64,000 nt of DNA from Corynebacterium lujinxingii (GCF_014490555.1 NZ_CP061032.1:186001-250000); one strand, 5' to 3'; counted from the first letter of the stretch, positions 1-8,900 are shown. Translations and numbers: made by a program. The notes: generated by a model from the sequence alone, not told the origin.

Positions 1-50
1 ATCGGTAAACGACGATATTGTCTTTTAGGCAGTTCGCGCGACCTGCGGCG

Positions 51-84
51 GAGCAGACGAGCAGGCAGAGCAGACGAGCAGGCG
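51..84. repeat. short tandem repeat at the window edge
   Basis: Two adjacent 17-bp units beginning GAGCAGACGAGCAGGC lie at 51-67 and 68-84 and differ only in the last base. They sit in the 117 bp left of the phosphoesterase stop codon. No gene can be assigned to bases 1-117. One frame closes with a TAG at 26-28 and could be the tail of an upstream gene, but too little is visible to say. Confidence 0.6.
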
Positions 85-117
85 AACGGGCAGGCTGCCC
101 CGCAACCGGACGCCCCG

Positions 118-1008
118 TTACCGCTCCACCACGCGGATCAACGCCGCGGACGGCGGGCAGAACAACCGCACCGGCGCGTACTTGGATTGGCCGAGCCCGT
201 TGGACACCTCCATCCACATGTCGCCGTAGCGGTGGAGGCCGGAGGCGCGTTTGCGGTCGATGTCGGCGTTGGTCACCAGCGCGCGCCCGCCCGGCAGGCA
301 GATCTGGCCGCCGTGGGTGTGGCCGGCCAGGGCTAACTGGTAGCCGTCGGTTGCAAAGGCGTCCAGCACGCGGCGGTAGGGCGCGTGCAGCAGGCCGATG
401 GCCAGGTCCGCGTCCGGGTGCGGGGCGCCGGCGATCTTGGAGTACTGGTCCAGGTCGTGGTGGGGGTCGTCGACACCCGCGAGGGCGAGGCGCACGTCGG
501 AGGCTTTGAACTCGAGACGCTGGTGGGTGGCGTCCTGCCAGCCGCGCTCGATGAACGCGGCGCGCATGCCCTCCCACGGCAGGTCCACGTACGACGGTTC
601 GCGTTTGGCGCCGGTGAGGTACTTCAGCGGGTTGACCGGGCGGGGCGCCCAGTAGTCGTTGGTGCCGAAGACGAACGCGCCGGGCCGGTTCAACAGTGGT
701 CCGAGGGCGTCGAGCACCCACGGGACCCCGCCCAGATCGGAAAGGTTGTCGCCGGTGTTGATCACCAGGTCCGGGTCGAGCGCGTCGAGGCTGGAGACGA
801 AGTCGACCTTCGCCTGCTGACCGGGGATCATGTGCAGGTCGGAAACGTGCAGGATTGTAAACGCGTCGCGGCCCTGCAGCACGCCCGGCTTCAGCAGGGG
901 GAGTTCGTATTCGCGCAGTTGGAAGTTGTTTCGTTCGGTGTACCCCCACGCGAGCGCGGATGAGCCCGCGGTGAGGCCTGCTAGGGCCAATTGCTTCAAC
1001 TTCTTCAC
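118..1008 (-). CDS. metallophosphoesterase, membrane-anchored or exported
   Basis: A 296-residue calcineurin-like phosphoesterase. After a short hydrophobic N-terminus (about residues 6-22, probably a signal anchor) come the metal-ligand motifs in order: DLH (about 56-58), GDN (about 86-88), a GTND variant of the usual GNHE, and a C-terminal GHTHGGQ. It belongs to the YkuE/YaeI-like group that often acts on envelope or lipid phosphoesters; the real substrate is unknown. Longer starts are possible. I chose GTG at 1008 because TACAGT (minus strand, 1021-1016) lies exactly seven bases upstream, the leaderless spacing seen repeatedly in this window. It diverges from the yqeY-like gene. Confidence 0.85.
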   Translation of the reverse strand: MKKLKQLALAGLTAGSSALAWGYTERNNFQLREYELPLLKPGVLQGRDAFTILHVSDLHMIPGQQAKVDFVSSLDALDPDLVINTGDNLSDLGGVPWVLDALGPLLNRPGAFVFGTNDYWAPRPVNPLKYLTGAKREPSYVDLPWEGMRAAFIERGWQDATHQRLEFKASDVRLALAGVDDPHHDLDQYSKIAGAPHPDADLAIGLLHAPYRRVLDAFATDGYQLALAGHTHGGQICLPGGRALVTNADIDRKRASGLHRYGDMWMEVSNGLGQSKYAPVRLFCPPSAALIRVVER

Positions 1009-1032
1009 CCGCACCACTGTAATCTCGCTGCC
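1009..1032. promoter_or_regulatory. 24-bp divergent pair of leaderless promoters
   Basis: The whole gap between two divergent start codons is 24 bp. The minus-strand -10-like TACAGT occupies 1021-1016 and the plus-strand TAATCT 1020-1025, so they share the central TA. Each is followed by seven bases and then the start codon (GTG at 1008, ATG at 1033). This geometry predicts transcripts without leaders in both directions. Exactly the same layout recurs at 53249-53272. Confidence 0.65.
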
Positions 1033-1485
1033 ATGAGTGCATTGAAAGACCAGATCCGCGCAGACCTCAAGGAAGCCATGAAGGCGAAGGAGAAGGAGCG
1101 CACCGGCACGATCCGTATGCTGCTGGCCGCGATCCAGACCGCCGAAACCGAGGGCTCCAAGCACGAAGTCGACGACGCGGAGATTCAAAAGATCATCGCC
1201 CGCGAGATCAAGAAGCGCCGCGAGTCGGCCGAGATTTACACGACCAACGGCCGTGAGGACCTCGCAGAAACCGAGCTGGCGGAGGCGAACGTGCTCGAGG
1301 CGTACCAGCCGAAGCAGTTGACTGACGACGAGCTCGCCGCGCTTATTGACGACACCGTCGCCGAAACCGGCGCCACCTCCATGGCCCAGATGGGGCAGGT
1401 CATGAAGGCTGCGACCGCCAAGGCTGAGGGCCGCGCCGACGGCAAGCGCATCTCTGAGGCTGTCAAGGCCCGCCTGAACGGTTAG
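1033..1485 (+). CDS. GatB/YqeY domain-containing protein
   Basis: A 150-residue helical protein of the YqeY family, starting MSALKDQIRADLKEAMKAK and containing the charged segment IIAREIKKRRESAEIY. The fold is shared with the tail domain of GatB amidotransferase subunits, which binds tRNA. Free-standing YqeY proteins are conserved, but their role is not settled. The start is ATG at 1033, seven bases after TAATCT. The stop codon overlaps the stop of the convergent penicillin-binding protein gene (shared TTAG at 1482-1485), leaving no room for a terminator. Confidence 0.88.
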   Translation: MSALKDQIRADLKEAMKAKEKERTGTIRMLLAAIQTAETEGSKHEVDDAEIQKIIAREIKKRRESAEIYTTNGREDLAETELAEANVLEAYQPKQLTDDELAALIDDTVAETGATSMAQMGQVMKAATAKAEGRADGKRISEAVKARLNG

Positions 1486-3890
1486 TTGTCGAAGACGTCG
1501 GCGATCGCGTCGCGGGCGTCGTTAAGCGATTCCTCAATGCCGCTGAAATCGGGTGCGGCCGCCGACGTGGAAGTCGAGGGGCTCGGGGGAGCCGACGAGG
1601 ACGGTGCCGGGGACGTGGACGGGCCGGAGCCGTCCGAGACGTTCAGCGTGATTGTCGAACCGCGCGCGAGCGAGTCGTCCGCCGGCACCACCGAGACAAC
1701 CGTGCCTGCGGCCGCGCCGCCACCCGGCACGGTGTTGAGCACCACCTTGTAGCCCTGCGACTCCAGCTGCGACTTCGCGGCGGAGGAGTACTGGCCGACC
1801 ACGGAATCCACGGCCGCGCGCTTGGCGCCTGACTGGTACTTCGAGCTGGCGGCCGGCAGGCCCGCGGAGGCCGCGCCCGGCACGCCGGCGGCGGCCTGGA
1901 ACCAGGTGTTGGCTGCCTCGTTGCCGCCGAATAGGTCGCCGTCGGGGCACTGGCGCACCGGACCGGTGCACAGCGGGGTGGTCTGGGTACCGTCGTTGAA
2001 GATGTACGGCGCCGCCGACATTCCGCGTGTGAAGCCCAGGAAGGCAGAGGACTGGTGCGATTCCGTCGTGCCGGTCTTCGCCGCGGTGGGGGCGGACCAG
2101 TTGTTCGCCTTGGCCGCGGCGGCGCCGGTGCCTTCGACGATGTCGTGGGACATGCCCGCGGCCAGCGCGCCGGCGATCTCCGGATCGATGGCCTGCTCGC
2201 AAGCGGGGCGGTCGATGAACACCTGGCGGCCGTGCTCGTCGGTCACTTCCGCGATCGGGTTCGGCTCGCACCAGCGGCCGTTCGACGCCAGCGTTGCGCC
2301 CACGTTCGACAGCTCAAGCGCGTTGACGGCCAGCGGGCCGAGGGTAAACGAGCCCATGTTCTCGTCCTTGGCGGCTTGGGCGATGGAGCGGCCGTCGCCG
2401 AACGAGTTCGCGTCCTGGTAGGAGCGCAGCCCCAGGCGCACTGCCGTATCGACGACCGGACCCACACCGAGTGTCTGAATTAACTCGATAAACGTCGTGT
2501 TGGGGGAGTGGGCCAGCGAATCCTGCAGGCTCATCTTCGCCGCGTAACTGCCGGCGTTTTCCACGCAGTACGCGCCCGGCGGGCAGTTTTTCGCGCCGCC
2601 TTCGCCCATGCCGTAGACCACGGAGCGCGCCGGTGTGTTGAGCATGGTGTCCAGCCCGTAGCCCTGCTCAAGCGCCGTGGCCGCGGTGAAGATCTTGAAC
2701 ACCGAGCCCGCGCCGTTGCCCACCAGGGAGGCCGGCTGCGGCAGGATCGTCTGGCTCTGGTCCAGGTCGAGTCCGTAGTAGCGCGAGGAGACCATCGCCT
2801 TGATGTCGCGCGAATCCGTGCCCGGCTCGACGATGTTTAACACCTCGGCCACGCCGGCAGTGTGTGGGCTGACGTTGCGCCGCACCGCATCCAGCGCGCT
2901 TTGTTGGATGGCCGGGTCGAGGGTGGTGCGGATGGTGTAGGAGCCGTTCTTGATCGTCTCTAGGTCCAGGCCCTTATCCGCCAGGTAGCGCAGGGCGTAG
3001 TCGCACATGAAACCGTTGTCGCCTGCGGTGATGCACCCTTCCGGGATCATCTTTGGCTTATCGACGAGCCCGAGCGGCGCACCAGCCCACCGGTCCGCCT
3101 CAGACTGGTCGATGTAGCCCTGGGCAGCCATATTGGTCAGCACCAGGTTGCGACGGCGCACCGCCCCGTCCGGGTTGGTGTACGGGTTGAGCGCCTCGAC
3201 GGATTGCAAGGTGCCCACCAGAAGCGCCGCCTGCGCCGGGTTGAGCTTGGCCGCGGAGGTGTCGAAGTACGTGCGCGCGGCCGCTTCGATGCCATAGGAG
3301 TGGTTGCCAAAGGACACCAGGTTGAGATACCGGGTGAGGATCTCGTCCTTGTCCAGCGTTTTGTCCAGGTCGGAGGCCATACGCATCTCGCGCAGTTTGC
3401 GCGGGATGGACTGCTCGGTAGCGGCGTTGGCTTCTTCCTCGTTCTCGGCGTCGATGAGCCACAGGTAGTTCTTCACGTACTGCTGGTTCACCGTGGAGGC
3501 GCCCTGTTCCACGCCGCCGGCGAGCACGTTGGTCACCAGCGCGCGGGCGAAGCCCTGCATGTCCACGCCCTCGTGCTCGTAGAAGCGGCGGTCCTCCGTG
3601 GCCACCAGGGCGTCCTTGACGTACTGGGAGATCTGCTCGCTGGGCACGTCGTAGCGGCGCTGCTTGAACAGCCAGGCCATGGGTTTGCCGTTGACGTCGG
3701 TGATCGTGGTCACGCCGGGCACGTCGCCGTGGGTGAGGTCGGAGAGGTTGGACTGCATGGTGTCGTCGGTACGCGCGATCGCGGCACCGGATAAACCCGC
3801 GATGGGCGCCATGCAAAGCGCGAGGACCAGTGCGGCGGCGACGAGCGCGGCCAGCAGGTTTCCTAGAGATCGAAGCGCAGACACGCCCAT
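1482..3890 (-). CDS. bifunctional class A penicillin-binding protein with PASTA domain
   Basis: An 802-residue peptidoglycan synthase. It has an N-terminal membrane anchor (about 10-35), a GT51 transglycosylase domain (EDRRFYEHEG and STVNQQY motifs), and a transpeptidase domain with SVFK (nucleophile Ser), SPN and KTGTTE. A single PASTA domain (about 690-750) is followed by a Ser/Pro-rich tail. This is the PonA2 / corynebacterial PBP1 type. The neighbouring divergent WhiB gene matches the ponA2-whiB4 arrangement of mycobacteria. It builds glycan strands and cross-links them on the outer face of the membrane; the PASTA domain probably senses muropeptide or lipid II. Confidence 0.93.
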   Translation of the reverse strand: MGVSALRSLGNLLAALVAAALVLALCMAPIAGLSGAAIARTDDTMQSNLSDLTHGDVPGVTTITDVNGKPMAWLFKQRRYDVPSEQISQYVKDALVATEDRRFYEHEGVDMQGFARALVTNVLAGGVEQGASTVNQQYVKNYLWLIDAENEEEANAATEQSIPRKLREMRMASDLDKTLDKDEILTRYLNLVSFGNHSYGIEAAARTYFDTSAAKLNPAQAALLVGTLQSVEALNPYTNPDGAVRRRNLVLTNMAAQGYIDQSEADRWAGAPLGLVDKPKMIPEGCITAGDNGFMCDYALRYLADKGLDLETIKNGSYTIRTTLDPAIQQSALDAVRRNVSPHTAGVAEVLNIVEPGTDSRDIKAMVSSRYYGLDLDQSQTILPQPASLVGNGAGSVFKIFTAATALEQGYGLDTMLNTPARSVVYGMGEGGAKNCPPGAYCVENAGSYAAKMSLQDSLAHSPNTTFIELIQTLGVGPVVDTAVRLGLRSYQDANSFGDGRSIAQAAKDENMGSFTLGPLAVNALELSNVGATLASNGRWCEPNPIAEVTDEHGRQVFIDRPACEQAIDPEIAGALAAGMSHDIVEGTGAAAAKANNWSAPTAAKTGTTESHQSSAFLGFTRGMSAAPYIFNDGTQTTPLCTGPVRQCPDGDLFGGNEAANTWFQAAAGVPGAASAGLPAASSKYQSGAKRAAVDSVVGQYSSAAKSQLESQGYKVVLNTVPGGGAAAGTVVSVVPADDSLARGSTITLNVSDGSGPSTSPAPSSSAPPSPSTSTSAAAPDFSGIEESLNDARDAIADVFDN

Positions 3891-3967
3891 ACCTTAATTG
3901 ATATGGCGAGACTGCGGAATAGGCCACTCCCCCCAAAATTGTGATCCATTCGACAGCATTTTCACGC

Positions 3968-4015
3968 TGTGATTACATTTACATTGAACCGCGGATATGC
4001 GGTGGAACGTATAAA
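3968..4015 (+). promoter_or_regulatory. whcA promoter region with GlxR-like site
   Basis: TGTGATTACATTTACA at 3968-3983 matches nine of the ten arm bases of the GlxR consensus TGTGA-N6-TCACA. It lies just upstream of TTGAAC (3984-3989, possible -35). TATAAA at 4010-4015 is the best -10, although the spacing to TTGAAC is long (20 bp). A small hairpin, AGTCCG/CGGACT at 4019-4035, falls in the leader. The site could also act on the divergent PBP gene. Binding is inferred only. Confidence 0.45.
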
Positions 4016-4061
4016 AGGAGTCCGCCCTCCGGACTGGGATTGGATGTCAAGGAGACGCACG

Positions 4062-4421
4062 ATGACCACGAGTTTGAAAAAGGCACCGGCTACCAACTTG
4101 CGACCTGTCACCTCGAAGAAGTGCGACTCCGCGGGTGAATTGGTCTTCGACCGTGGTGAGTGGGTCACCCAGGCTCACTGTCGCGGCGGGGACCCGGATG
4201 CCCTGTTCGTTCGTGGCGCGGAGCAGCGCAAGGCCGCCAGCATCTGCCGCGGCTGCCCGGTGCTCACCGAGTGCCGCGCCGACGCGCTGGATAACAAGGT
4301 GGAGTTCGGTGTGTGGGGCGGCCTGACGGAGCGTCAGCGTCGCGCTGTGCTGCGCAAGAACCCGCACGTGACCGACTGGGCCGAACACCTGTCCGCCGGC
4401 GGCGAAGTAATCGGGCTGTAG
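4062..4421 (+). CDS. whcA: WhiB-family iron-sulfur regulator, WhcA/WhiB4-like
   Basis: A 119-residue WhiB protein. Four cysteines bind a [4Fe-4S] cluster: Cys40, then C62-X2-C65-X5-C71. The G83-V-W-G-G turn follows, with a basic C-terminal patch (ERQRRAVLRK) for DNA or sigma-factor contact. Family members are redox-sensing transcription factors. Position beside a PASTA-type PBP supports the WhcA/WhiB4 subgroup, which in Corynebacterium is linked to the oxidative stress response. ATG 4062 is preferred over an upstream in-frame ATG because AAGGAG lies seven bases before it and the family begins here. Confidence 0.88.
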   Translation: MTTSLKKAPATNLRPVTSKKCDSAGELVFDRGEWVTQAHCRGGDPDALFVRGAEQRKAASICRGCPVLTECRADALDNKVEFGVWGGLTERQRRAVLRKNPHVTDWAEHLSAGGEVIGL

Positions 4422-4435
4422 GTAGGGTGAGCCCC

Positions 4436-4591
4436 ATGACGAAATGGGAATACGCAACAGTTCCGCTGCTCACGCACGCCACCAAGCAGATTCTTGATAC
4501 GTGGGGCGAGGACGGCTGGGAACTTGTCACCGTCACCCCGGGCCCGACCCCGGACAACGTTGTCGCCTACATGAAGCGGGAGGTTGAATAA
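4436..4591 (+). CDS. DUF4177 small protein
   Basis: A 51-residue protein starting MTKWEYATVPLLTHATKQIL with the WGEDGWELV core typical of DUF4177. The function is unknown. TAGGGT at 4423-4428 stands exactly seven bases before the ATG, so the message is probably leaderless. The stop TAA is followed directly by the ATG of the RidA gene, so the two are translated from one message. Confidence 0.82.
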   Translation: MTKWEYATVPLLTHATKQILDTWGEDGWELVTVTPGPTPDNVVAYMKREVE

Positions 4592-5053
4592 ATGGCTGAG
4601 TGGACCAACCGCCTGAAGGAATTGGGCATCGAACTTCCGGCCGTCGCCGCGCCGGTGGCCGCATATGTCCCGGCGACCAAGGTGGGCAACCAGGTGTGGA
4701 CCTCCGGGCAGCTGCCGTTTGTCGACGGCAAGCTGCCCGCCACCGGCAAAGTCGGCGCCGAGGTTTCCGAGGACGACGCGTACGGCTACGCCCGCCAGGC
4801 CACGCTGAACGCGCTGGCTGCGGTGGATGACCTGGTCGGCATCGACAACGTCTCCCGCGTGCTCAAGATCGTCGGCTTCGTCGCCTCCGACCCGGCCTTT
4901 ACCGGCCAGCCGGCCGTGATCAACGGTGCTTCCGAGCTGCTCGCCGAGGTCTTCGGCGATGCCGGTGCGCACGCCCGTTCCGCTGTCGGCGTTGCGGTGC
5001 TGCCGATGGACACCCCGGTCGAGGTTGAGCTCGTCGTCGAGCTCGAGGGCTAG
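4592..5053 (+). CDS. RidA family (YjgF/YER057c/UK114) protein
   Basis: A 153-residue RidA-fold protein with the family's VWTSGQLPF segment near residue 35 and an SAVGVAVLPMDTPVEVELVVE C-terminal strand region. True RidA enzymes hydrolyse reactive enamine/imine intermediates from pyridoxal-phosphate enzymes. The catalytic Arg of classical RidA is not obvious here (the C-terminal motif reads ARSAVGVAVLP), so this may be a related subgroup. It follows the DUF4177 gene with no intergenic base. Confidence 0.82.
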   Translation: MAEWTNRLKELGIELPAVAAPVAAYVPATKVGNQVWTSGQLPFVDGKLPATGKVGAEVSEDDAYGYARQATLNALAAVDDLVGIDNVSRVLKIVGFVASDPAFTGQPAVINGASELLAEVFGDAGAHARSAVGVAVLPMDTPVEVELVVELEG

Positions 5054-5094
5054 TTCGCTTAGCGACGACACCTCTACCAGGTAGGGTGGGAGCC

Positions 5095-5907
5095 ATGAAG
5101 CATCCCGCATACAGCCAGTTGCGCCAAGTGACCCCCAACGCCGCGGTGGTCTTGGCGCCGAACCCCAGCTACGCGGCGCTCGAGGGCACGAACTCTTGGG
5201 TGGTTCGGGGCGAGGGCGACGTGGCGAGCATCGTCATCGACCCGGGCCCGGCCGACGAAGGCCACCTCAATGTGCTGCAGGCGAAGGCCGACAAGGTCGC
5301 GCTGACGCTTCTGACCCACCGCCACCACGACCACGCCGACGGCGCGGAGCGCTTCCGTCAACTGACCGGCGCACCGGTGCGCGCCTTTTCTCCGCAGCAC
5401 TGCTCCGGCAACGAGGCGCCGCTTGCGGACGGGGAAGTGATTGCGGTCGAGGGCGTCACGCCGCGGCTGAAGGTCGTCGCAACGCCAGGCCACACGAGCG
5501 ACTCCGTGTCGTTTTTCGTCTACCCGGGCGAGGACACTTCCGGCACGCCGGAGGCGATTATCACGGGCGACACGATCGCAGGCCGCCACACCACCATGAT
5601 TTCGGAGACCGACGGCGACCTGGGTGCGTACCTCGACTCGCTGGAGATGCTGGAGGAGCAGGGCAAGGGCGTGCCGCTGCTGCCGGGTCACGGCCCGGAG
5701 GGTGAGGATCTTTCGGTCTACGCCCGCAAGTACATCGACCGCCGTAACCAGCGCCTGGATCAGATCCGTGAGGCGCTCAAGGAACACGGCGAAAACGTGG
5801 ACATCAACACGCTCGTCGACGCGATTTACGACGACGTCGACCCGGTCCTGCGCGGTGCCGCCGAGCAGTCGACTCGTGTGGCGCTGCGTTACCTGAACAA
5901 CCGCTAG
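5095..5907 (+). CDS. MBL-fold metallo-hydrolase
   Basis: A 270-residue metallo-beta-lactamase-fold hydrolase with the dinuclear zinc motif THRHHDHADG (HxHxDH), a second ligand His in TPGHTSDS, the bridging Asp in TGDTIAG and a late His in LLPGHGPEG. The C-terminal 70 residues form the helical extension of the LACTB2/RNase-Z-like hydrolase group. The substrate is unknown. The start is ATG 5095, with TAGGGT at 5082-5087 seven bases upstream. It is convergent with glxR. Confidence 0.88.
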   Translation: MKHPAYSQLRQVTPNAAVVLAPNPSYAALEGTNSWVVRGEGDVASIVIDPGPADEGHLNVLQAKADKVALTLLTHRHHDHADGAERFRQLTGAPVRAFSPQHCSGNEAPLADGEVIAVEGVTPRLKVVATPGHTSDSVSFFVYPGEDTSGTPEAIITGDTIAGRHTTMISETDGDLGAYLDSLEMLEEQGKGVPLLPGHGPEGEDLSVYARKYIDRRNQRLDQIREALKEHGENVDINTLVDAIYDDVDPVLRGAAEQSTRVALRYLNNR

Positions 5908-5931
5908 CGCCGGGGTGTCGCTGCGCGCCGG

Positions 5932-6615
5932 TTAGCGCGCGCGGCGGGCGAGGTGCTCGGTGTTGACGATGAGCACGCTCTTACCCTCGAGGCGGATCCA
6001 GCCGCGGTGCGCGAACGTGGCAAGTGCCTTGTTCACGGTCTCGCGGGAGGCGCCCACCAGCTGGGCGATCTCTTCCTGCGTCAGGTCGTGGTTGACGCGC
6101 AGCGCGCCACCTTCGTGCACGCCGAAGCGGTTTGCCAGCTGCAGCAGGGTCTTGGCCACGCGGCCCGGCACGTCGGTGAAGATGAGGTCCGCCAGCGACG
6201 CGTTGGTGCGGCGCAGGCGACGGGCCAGTACGCGCAGCAGCTGCTGGGAAATCTCCGGGTGGTTGTCGATCCACTGGCGCAGCATGGTGGAATCCATGGT
6301 CGCGCAGGTGACGTCCGTGACGCAGACTGCGGACGAGGTGCGCGGGCCCGGGTCGAAGATGGACAACTCGCCGAACATGTCGGACGGGCCCATCACGGAC
6401 AGCAGGTTTTCGCGACCGTCCGGGGCGTGGCGGGCGAGCTTAATTTTGCCGTCCACGATGATGTAGAGGCGGTCGCCAGGCTCGCCTTCCTCAAAGATCG
6501 TGGTGCCCTTCGGAAATTCGACGGTGTCCATCTCGCTGATCAGCGCGGCGACTGCCTCAGAGTCGACCCCCTGAAAGATGCCGGCGCGGGCGAGAGTGTC
6601 CTGTACGCCTACCAT
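5932..6615 (-). CDS. glxR: CRP/FNR-family cAMP-responsive global regulator GlxR
   Basis: A 227-residue CRP-type regulator, almost identical over long stretches to C. glutamicum GlxR (for example [19 protein letters not shown] and the recognition region [19 protein letters not shown]). An N-terminal cAMP-binding beta-roll with [14 protein letters not shown] and a long dimer helix precede the C-terminal winged helix. GlxR controls carbon metabolism, respiration and many envelope genes. The ORF can be extended to 6657, but ATG 6615 has GAGGAGG five bases upstream and gives the same 227-residue length I recall for the C. glutamicum protein. Unlike many neighbours it has a real leader and RBS. Confidence 0.95.
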   Translation of the reverse strand: MVGVQDTLARAGIFQGVDSEAVAALISEMDTVEFPKGTTIFEEGEPGDRLYIIVDGKIKLARHAPDGRENLLSVMGPSDMFGELSIFDPGPRTSSAVCVTDVTCATMDSTMLRQWIDNHPEISQQLLRVLARRLRRTNASLADLIFTDVPGRVAKTLLQLANRFGVHEGGALRVNHDLTQEEIAQLVGASRETVNKALATFAHRGWIRLEGKSVLIVNTEHLARRAR

Positions 6616-6673
6616 TTCGTCCTCCTCGAGTATCGCGCTACTCGTGGTATCGGTCACGGCTTCGCGATTTCGG

Positions 6674-6686
6674 TGTGATGATCACA
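6674..6686. promoter_or_regulatory. 13-bp perfect palindrome upstream of glxR
   Basis: TGTGATGATCACA is a perfect inverted repeat centred on one base, about 60 bp upstream of the glxR start. Its arms match the TGTGA/TCACA halves of the GlxR site, but the spacer is three bases instead of six. It may be a compact or degenerate autoregulatory site. The remaining glxR-nth gap (6616-6864) holds the GAGGAGG RBS and no other gene that I can see. Confidence 0.4.
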
Positions 6687-6864
6687 TTGCAGTGGAACTG
6701 TACCACTTCGACCTGTGTCGCGAAGCTTCTTTGAAAAATCGTACTTATCCGACGACGGCGGTTTCCAACCGCTCCATCATGAGGGGAAAGGCCCCGAGAA
6801 TCAGTGGAACTATCACCACAAGCAGAAGGGTCATGAGGATATTGTACGGGCTAGCATGTCAGGC

Positions 6865-7647
6865 ATGTCCGATTCGCTCACCCCGCAGAAGCTCCGCCGC
6901 CCGGGGGCGCACCCCGCAGCGAAGGGGGAGGAGACCCCGATCGGCCTGAAGCGCCGCGCCCGCCGGATTAACCGCACGCTGGCCCAGGCGTTCCCGGACG
7001 CGCATGCGGAGCTCGACTTCACTAATCCGCTGGAGTTGCTCGTCGCTACGGTACTCTCCGCGCAGACCACGGACGCGCGGGTGAACATGGTCACCCCGGC
7101 GCTGTTCGCCAAATATCCCACCGCGGCCGCCTACGCCGCGGCTGACCAGGCGGACGTGGAGGAGATCATCCGCTCGACCGGGTTCTACCGCTCGAAGGCG
7201 AAAAATGTCATCGGGCTGGGGCAGAAGCTGGTCGCGGATTTCGACGGTGAGGTGCCGGAAAGGCTCGAGGACTTGGTCACGCTTCCCGGCGTGGGGCGCA
7301 AGACAGCGCATGTGGTGCGCGGCAACGCGTTTGGTAAGCCGGGCCTGACGGTGGACACCCACTTCCAGCGCCTGGTAAAACGCCTCATGTTCACCGAGGA
7401 GACCGACCCCGTAAAGATCGAGCACGCCGTGGCCGAACTCATCGAGCGTCGCGAGTGGACCATGTTCTCCCACCGCATCATCTTCCACGGCCGCCGCGTC
7501 TGCCACGCCCGCAAACCCGCCTGCGGCGCGTGCCCGATCGCGTTCGACTGCCCCAGTTTCGGTGCCGGCCCCACCGACCCCGAGCAGGCCGCGGACCTAG
7601 TCACGGGTCACGAGCGCGACCACATCCTGGAGATGGCCGGCCGATGA
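6865..7647 (+). CDS. nth: endonuclease III
   Basis: A 260-residue DNA glycosylase/AP lyase of base excision repair that removes oxidised pyrimidines. The helix-hairpin-helix reads [12 protein letters not shown], with the catalytic Lys in GRKTA and the catalytic Asp in VDTHFQRL. The C-terminal [4Fe-4S] loop is C-X6-C-X2-C-X5-C ([17 protein letters not shown]). The ORF extends upstream, and ATG 6856 is possible. ATG 6865 has TAGCAT (6852-6857) exactly seven bases before it and is my choice. The last four bases (ATGA) overlap the next gene, so nth, the thioredoxin, the Nudix gene and probably marP form a unit, as in M. tuberculosis Rv3671c-Rv3674c. Confidence 0.93.
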   Translation: MSDSLTPQKLRRPGAHPAAKGEETPIGLKRRARRINRTLAQAFPDAHAELDFTNPLELLVATVLSAQTTDARVNMVTPALFAKYPTAAAYAAADQADVEEIIRSTGFYRSKAKNVIGLGQKLVADFDGEVPERLEDLVTLPGVGRKTAHVVRGNAFGKPGLTVDTHFQRLVKRLMFTEETDPVKIEHAVAELIERREWTMFSHRIIFHGRRVCHARKPACGACPIAFDCPSFGAGPTDPEQAADLVTGHERDHILEMAGR

Positions 7648-8192
7648 AGCGCGCAATCTGGGTCAGTATTGCGGCGATCATTGCGGTCACCGTGCTCGTG
7701 ATCGCGGGCGCGCGGGCATTGCTTATCGACGACACCCCGCAGGCCGGTGAGGAGGTCGTCGATAAGCAAACTGTGGCTGAGCGCCCGGACTGCCCGGAAG
7801 GCGGGCTCGGCGGGGTGGAGTTGGCCTGCCTCGGCGGCGGGGTCAGCGGCGCGCAGCAGGACGTCGTGGTGGCGAACGTGTGGGCGTGGTGGTGCGAGCC
7901 GTGCCGTGCGGAGTTGCCCGTGGTGGAGCAGTTCGCCGCCGAGCATCCCGAATACACCGTGGTGGGGGTGCATGCGGACCGTGACGGCGCGCGCGGGGCG
8001 GCGCTTCTCGACGACATCGGCGTCGACCTGCCCAGCTTCGCCGACGAGTCCGGCACGTTCGCGGGAACGCTCGGATTGCCGCCGGTGGTGCCGGTGACGG
8101 TGGTATTTAAAGGCGGCGAGCAGGTCGCAGTGTTCGCAAAGGAATTCACCTCCGCGGACGAACTGGCCGACGCTGTGGCGGGGGCGTTGTAG
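7644..8192 (+). CDS. TlpA-like membrane-anchored thioredoxin
   Basis: A 182-residue protein with an N-terminal membrane anchor (about 4-26) and an extracytoplasmic thioredoxin fold. The redox motif is WCEPC (about residues 84-87), and a cis-Pro region VVPVTVVF lies near 145. It probably reduces or isomerises disulfides of exported proteins. A second cysteine pair (DCPEGG and LACLGG) precedes the active site and may form a structural disulfide. It overlaps nth by ATGA, and its TAG stop overlaps the GTG start of the Nudix gene by one base. Confidence 0.85.
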   Translation: MKRAIWVSIAAIIAVTVLVIAGARALLIDDTPQAGEEVVDKQTVAERPDCPEGGLGGVELACLGGGVSGAQQDVVVANVWAWWCEPCRAELPVVEQFAAEHPEYTVVGVHADRDGARGAALLDDIGVDLPSFADESGTFAGTLGLPPVVPVTVVFKGGEQVAVFAKEFTSADELADAVAGAL

Positions 8193-8890
8193 TGGTGCAG
8201 CTGCAACCCCACCGCGCGCCGGCGTGGCTGCGTCCGCTTGTCGACGCCCTCCATGCCGGCGAAGGCGCCCGTGTCATCCGCGAAACCCTGGGCGCGCGCG
8301 TGCACCAGAAGGGCGGCGACGACCAGGCGGCGGTGCTCATCGTCTTCGCCGGCGACCCGCACGCCACCGAGTTGCCTCACGACGCGCGAGTGCTGATCAC
8401 GCACCGCACCCCGTCGATGCGCAGCCACTCCGGGCAGATGGCGTTTCCGGGCGGGCACATCGACCCGGAAGACTCCGGGCCAGTCGCCGCCGCGATCCGC
8501 GAAGCGGAGGAGGAGACCGGCCTCGAGCCTGCGCGCGTCGTGCCGTTGGCGGTGATGGGGGCGGCGACCACCGGCGGCAGCAACCGGCGCGTGCGGCCCG
8601 TGGTGGCGTATACGCCGAACCCGAACGAGGTGTATCCGGCCAGCGAGTTCGAAACCGACGACGTGTTCTTCGTCCCAGTGCGTGACCTGATCGATCCGGC
8701 AAACCGGGCGATGCTGGGCTGGTCGTACTGGTCCGGGCCGGCCTTTTGGGCGCGGCGCTACCTCATCTGGGGCTTTACCGGCGTGCTGCTGTCCGCCGTG
8801 CTGGAGGTGGCCGGCTGGGCGGTGGATTGGGACAAAGAACCCGCGGATCTCACCGAGGCGCTCGCCCGGTCCGACAACCGCGAGCTGTAA
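8192..8890 (+). CDS. Nudix hydrolase, CoA pyrophosphatase-like (NudL group)
   Basis: A 232-residue Nudix protein. HRTPSMRSHSGQMAFPGGH is typical of the NudL/UPF0035 group that cleaves CoA and acyl-CoA pyrophosphates. The Nudix box GGHIDPED...REAEEETGLEP has two extra residues between Gly and REAEEETG, as is usual for this group. The start is GTG 8192, overlapping the previous stop, which implies translational coupling. It lies between the thioredoxin and marP genes, as in mycobacteria. Confidence 0.85.
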   Translation: MVQLQPHRAPAWLRPLVDALHAGEGARVIRETLGARVHQKGGDDQAAVLIVFAGDPHATELPHDARVLITHRTPSMRSHSGQMAFPGGHIDPEDSGPVAAAIREAEEETGLEPARVVPLAVMGAATTGGSNRRVRPVVAYTPNPNEVYPASEFETDDVFFVPVRDLIDPANRAMLGWSYWSGPAFWARRYLIWGFTGVLLSAVLEVAGWAVDWDKEPADLTEALARSDNREL

Positions 8891-8900
8891 CATTTGCGAA

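Noticed and set aside
18..509. A plus-strand frame at the window edge
   Set aside because: Arg-rich shadow of the phosphoesterase gene, no homology and no promoter or RBS.
5932..6657. GlxR start at the longest-frame ATG 6657
   Set aside because: ATG 6615 has a near-perfect RBS five bases upstream and gives the family length of 227 residues.
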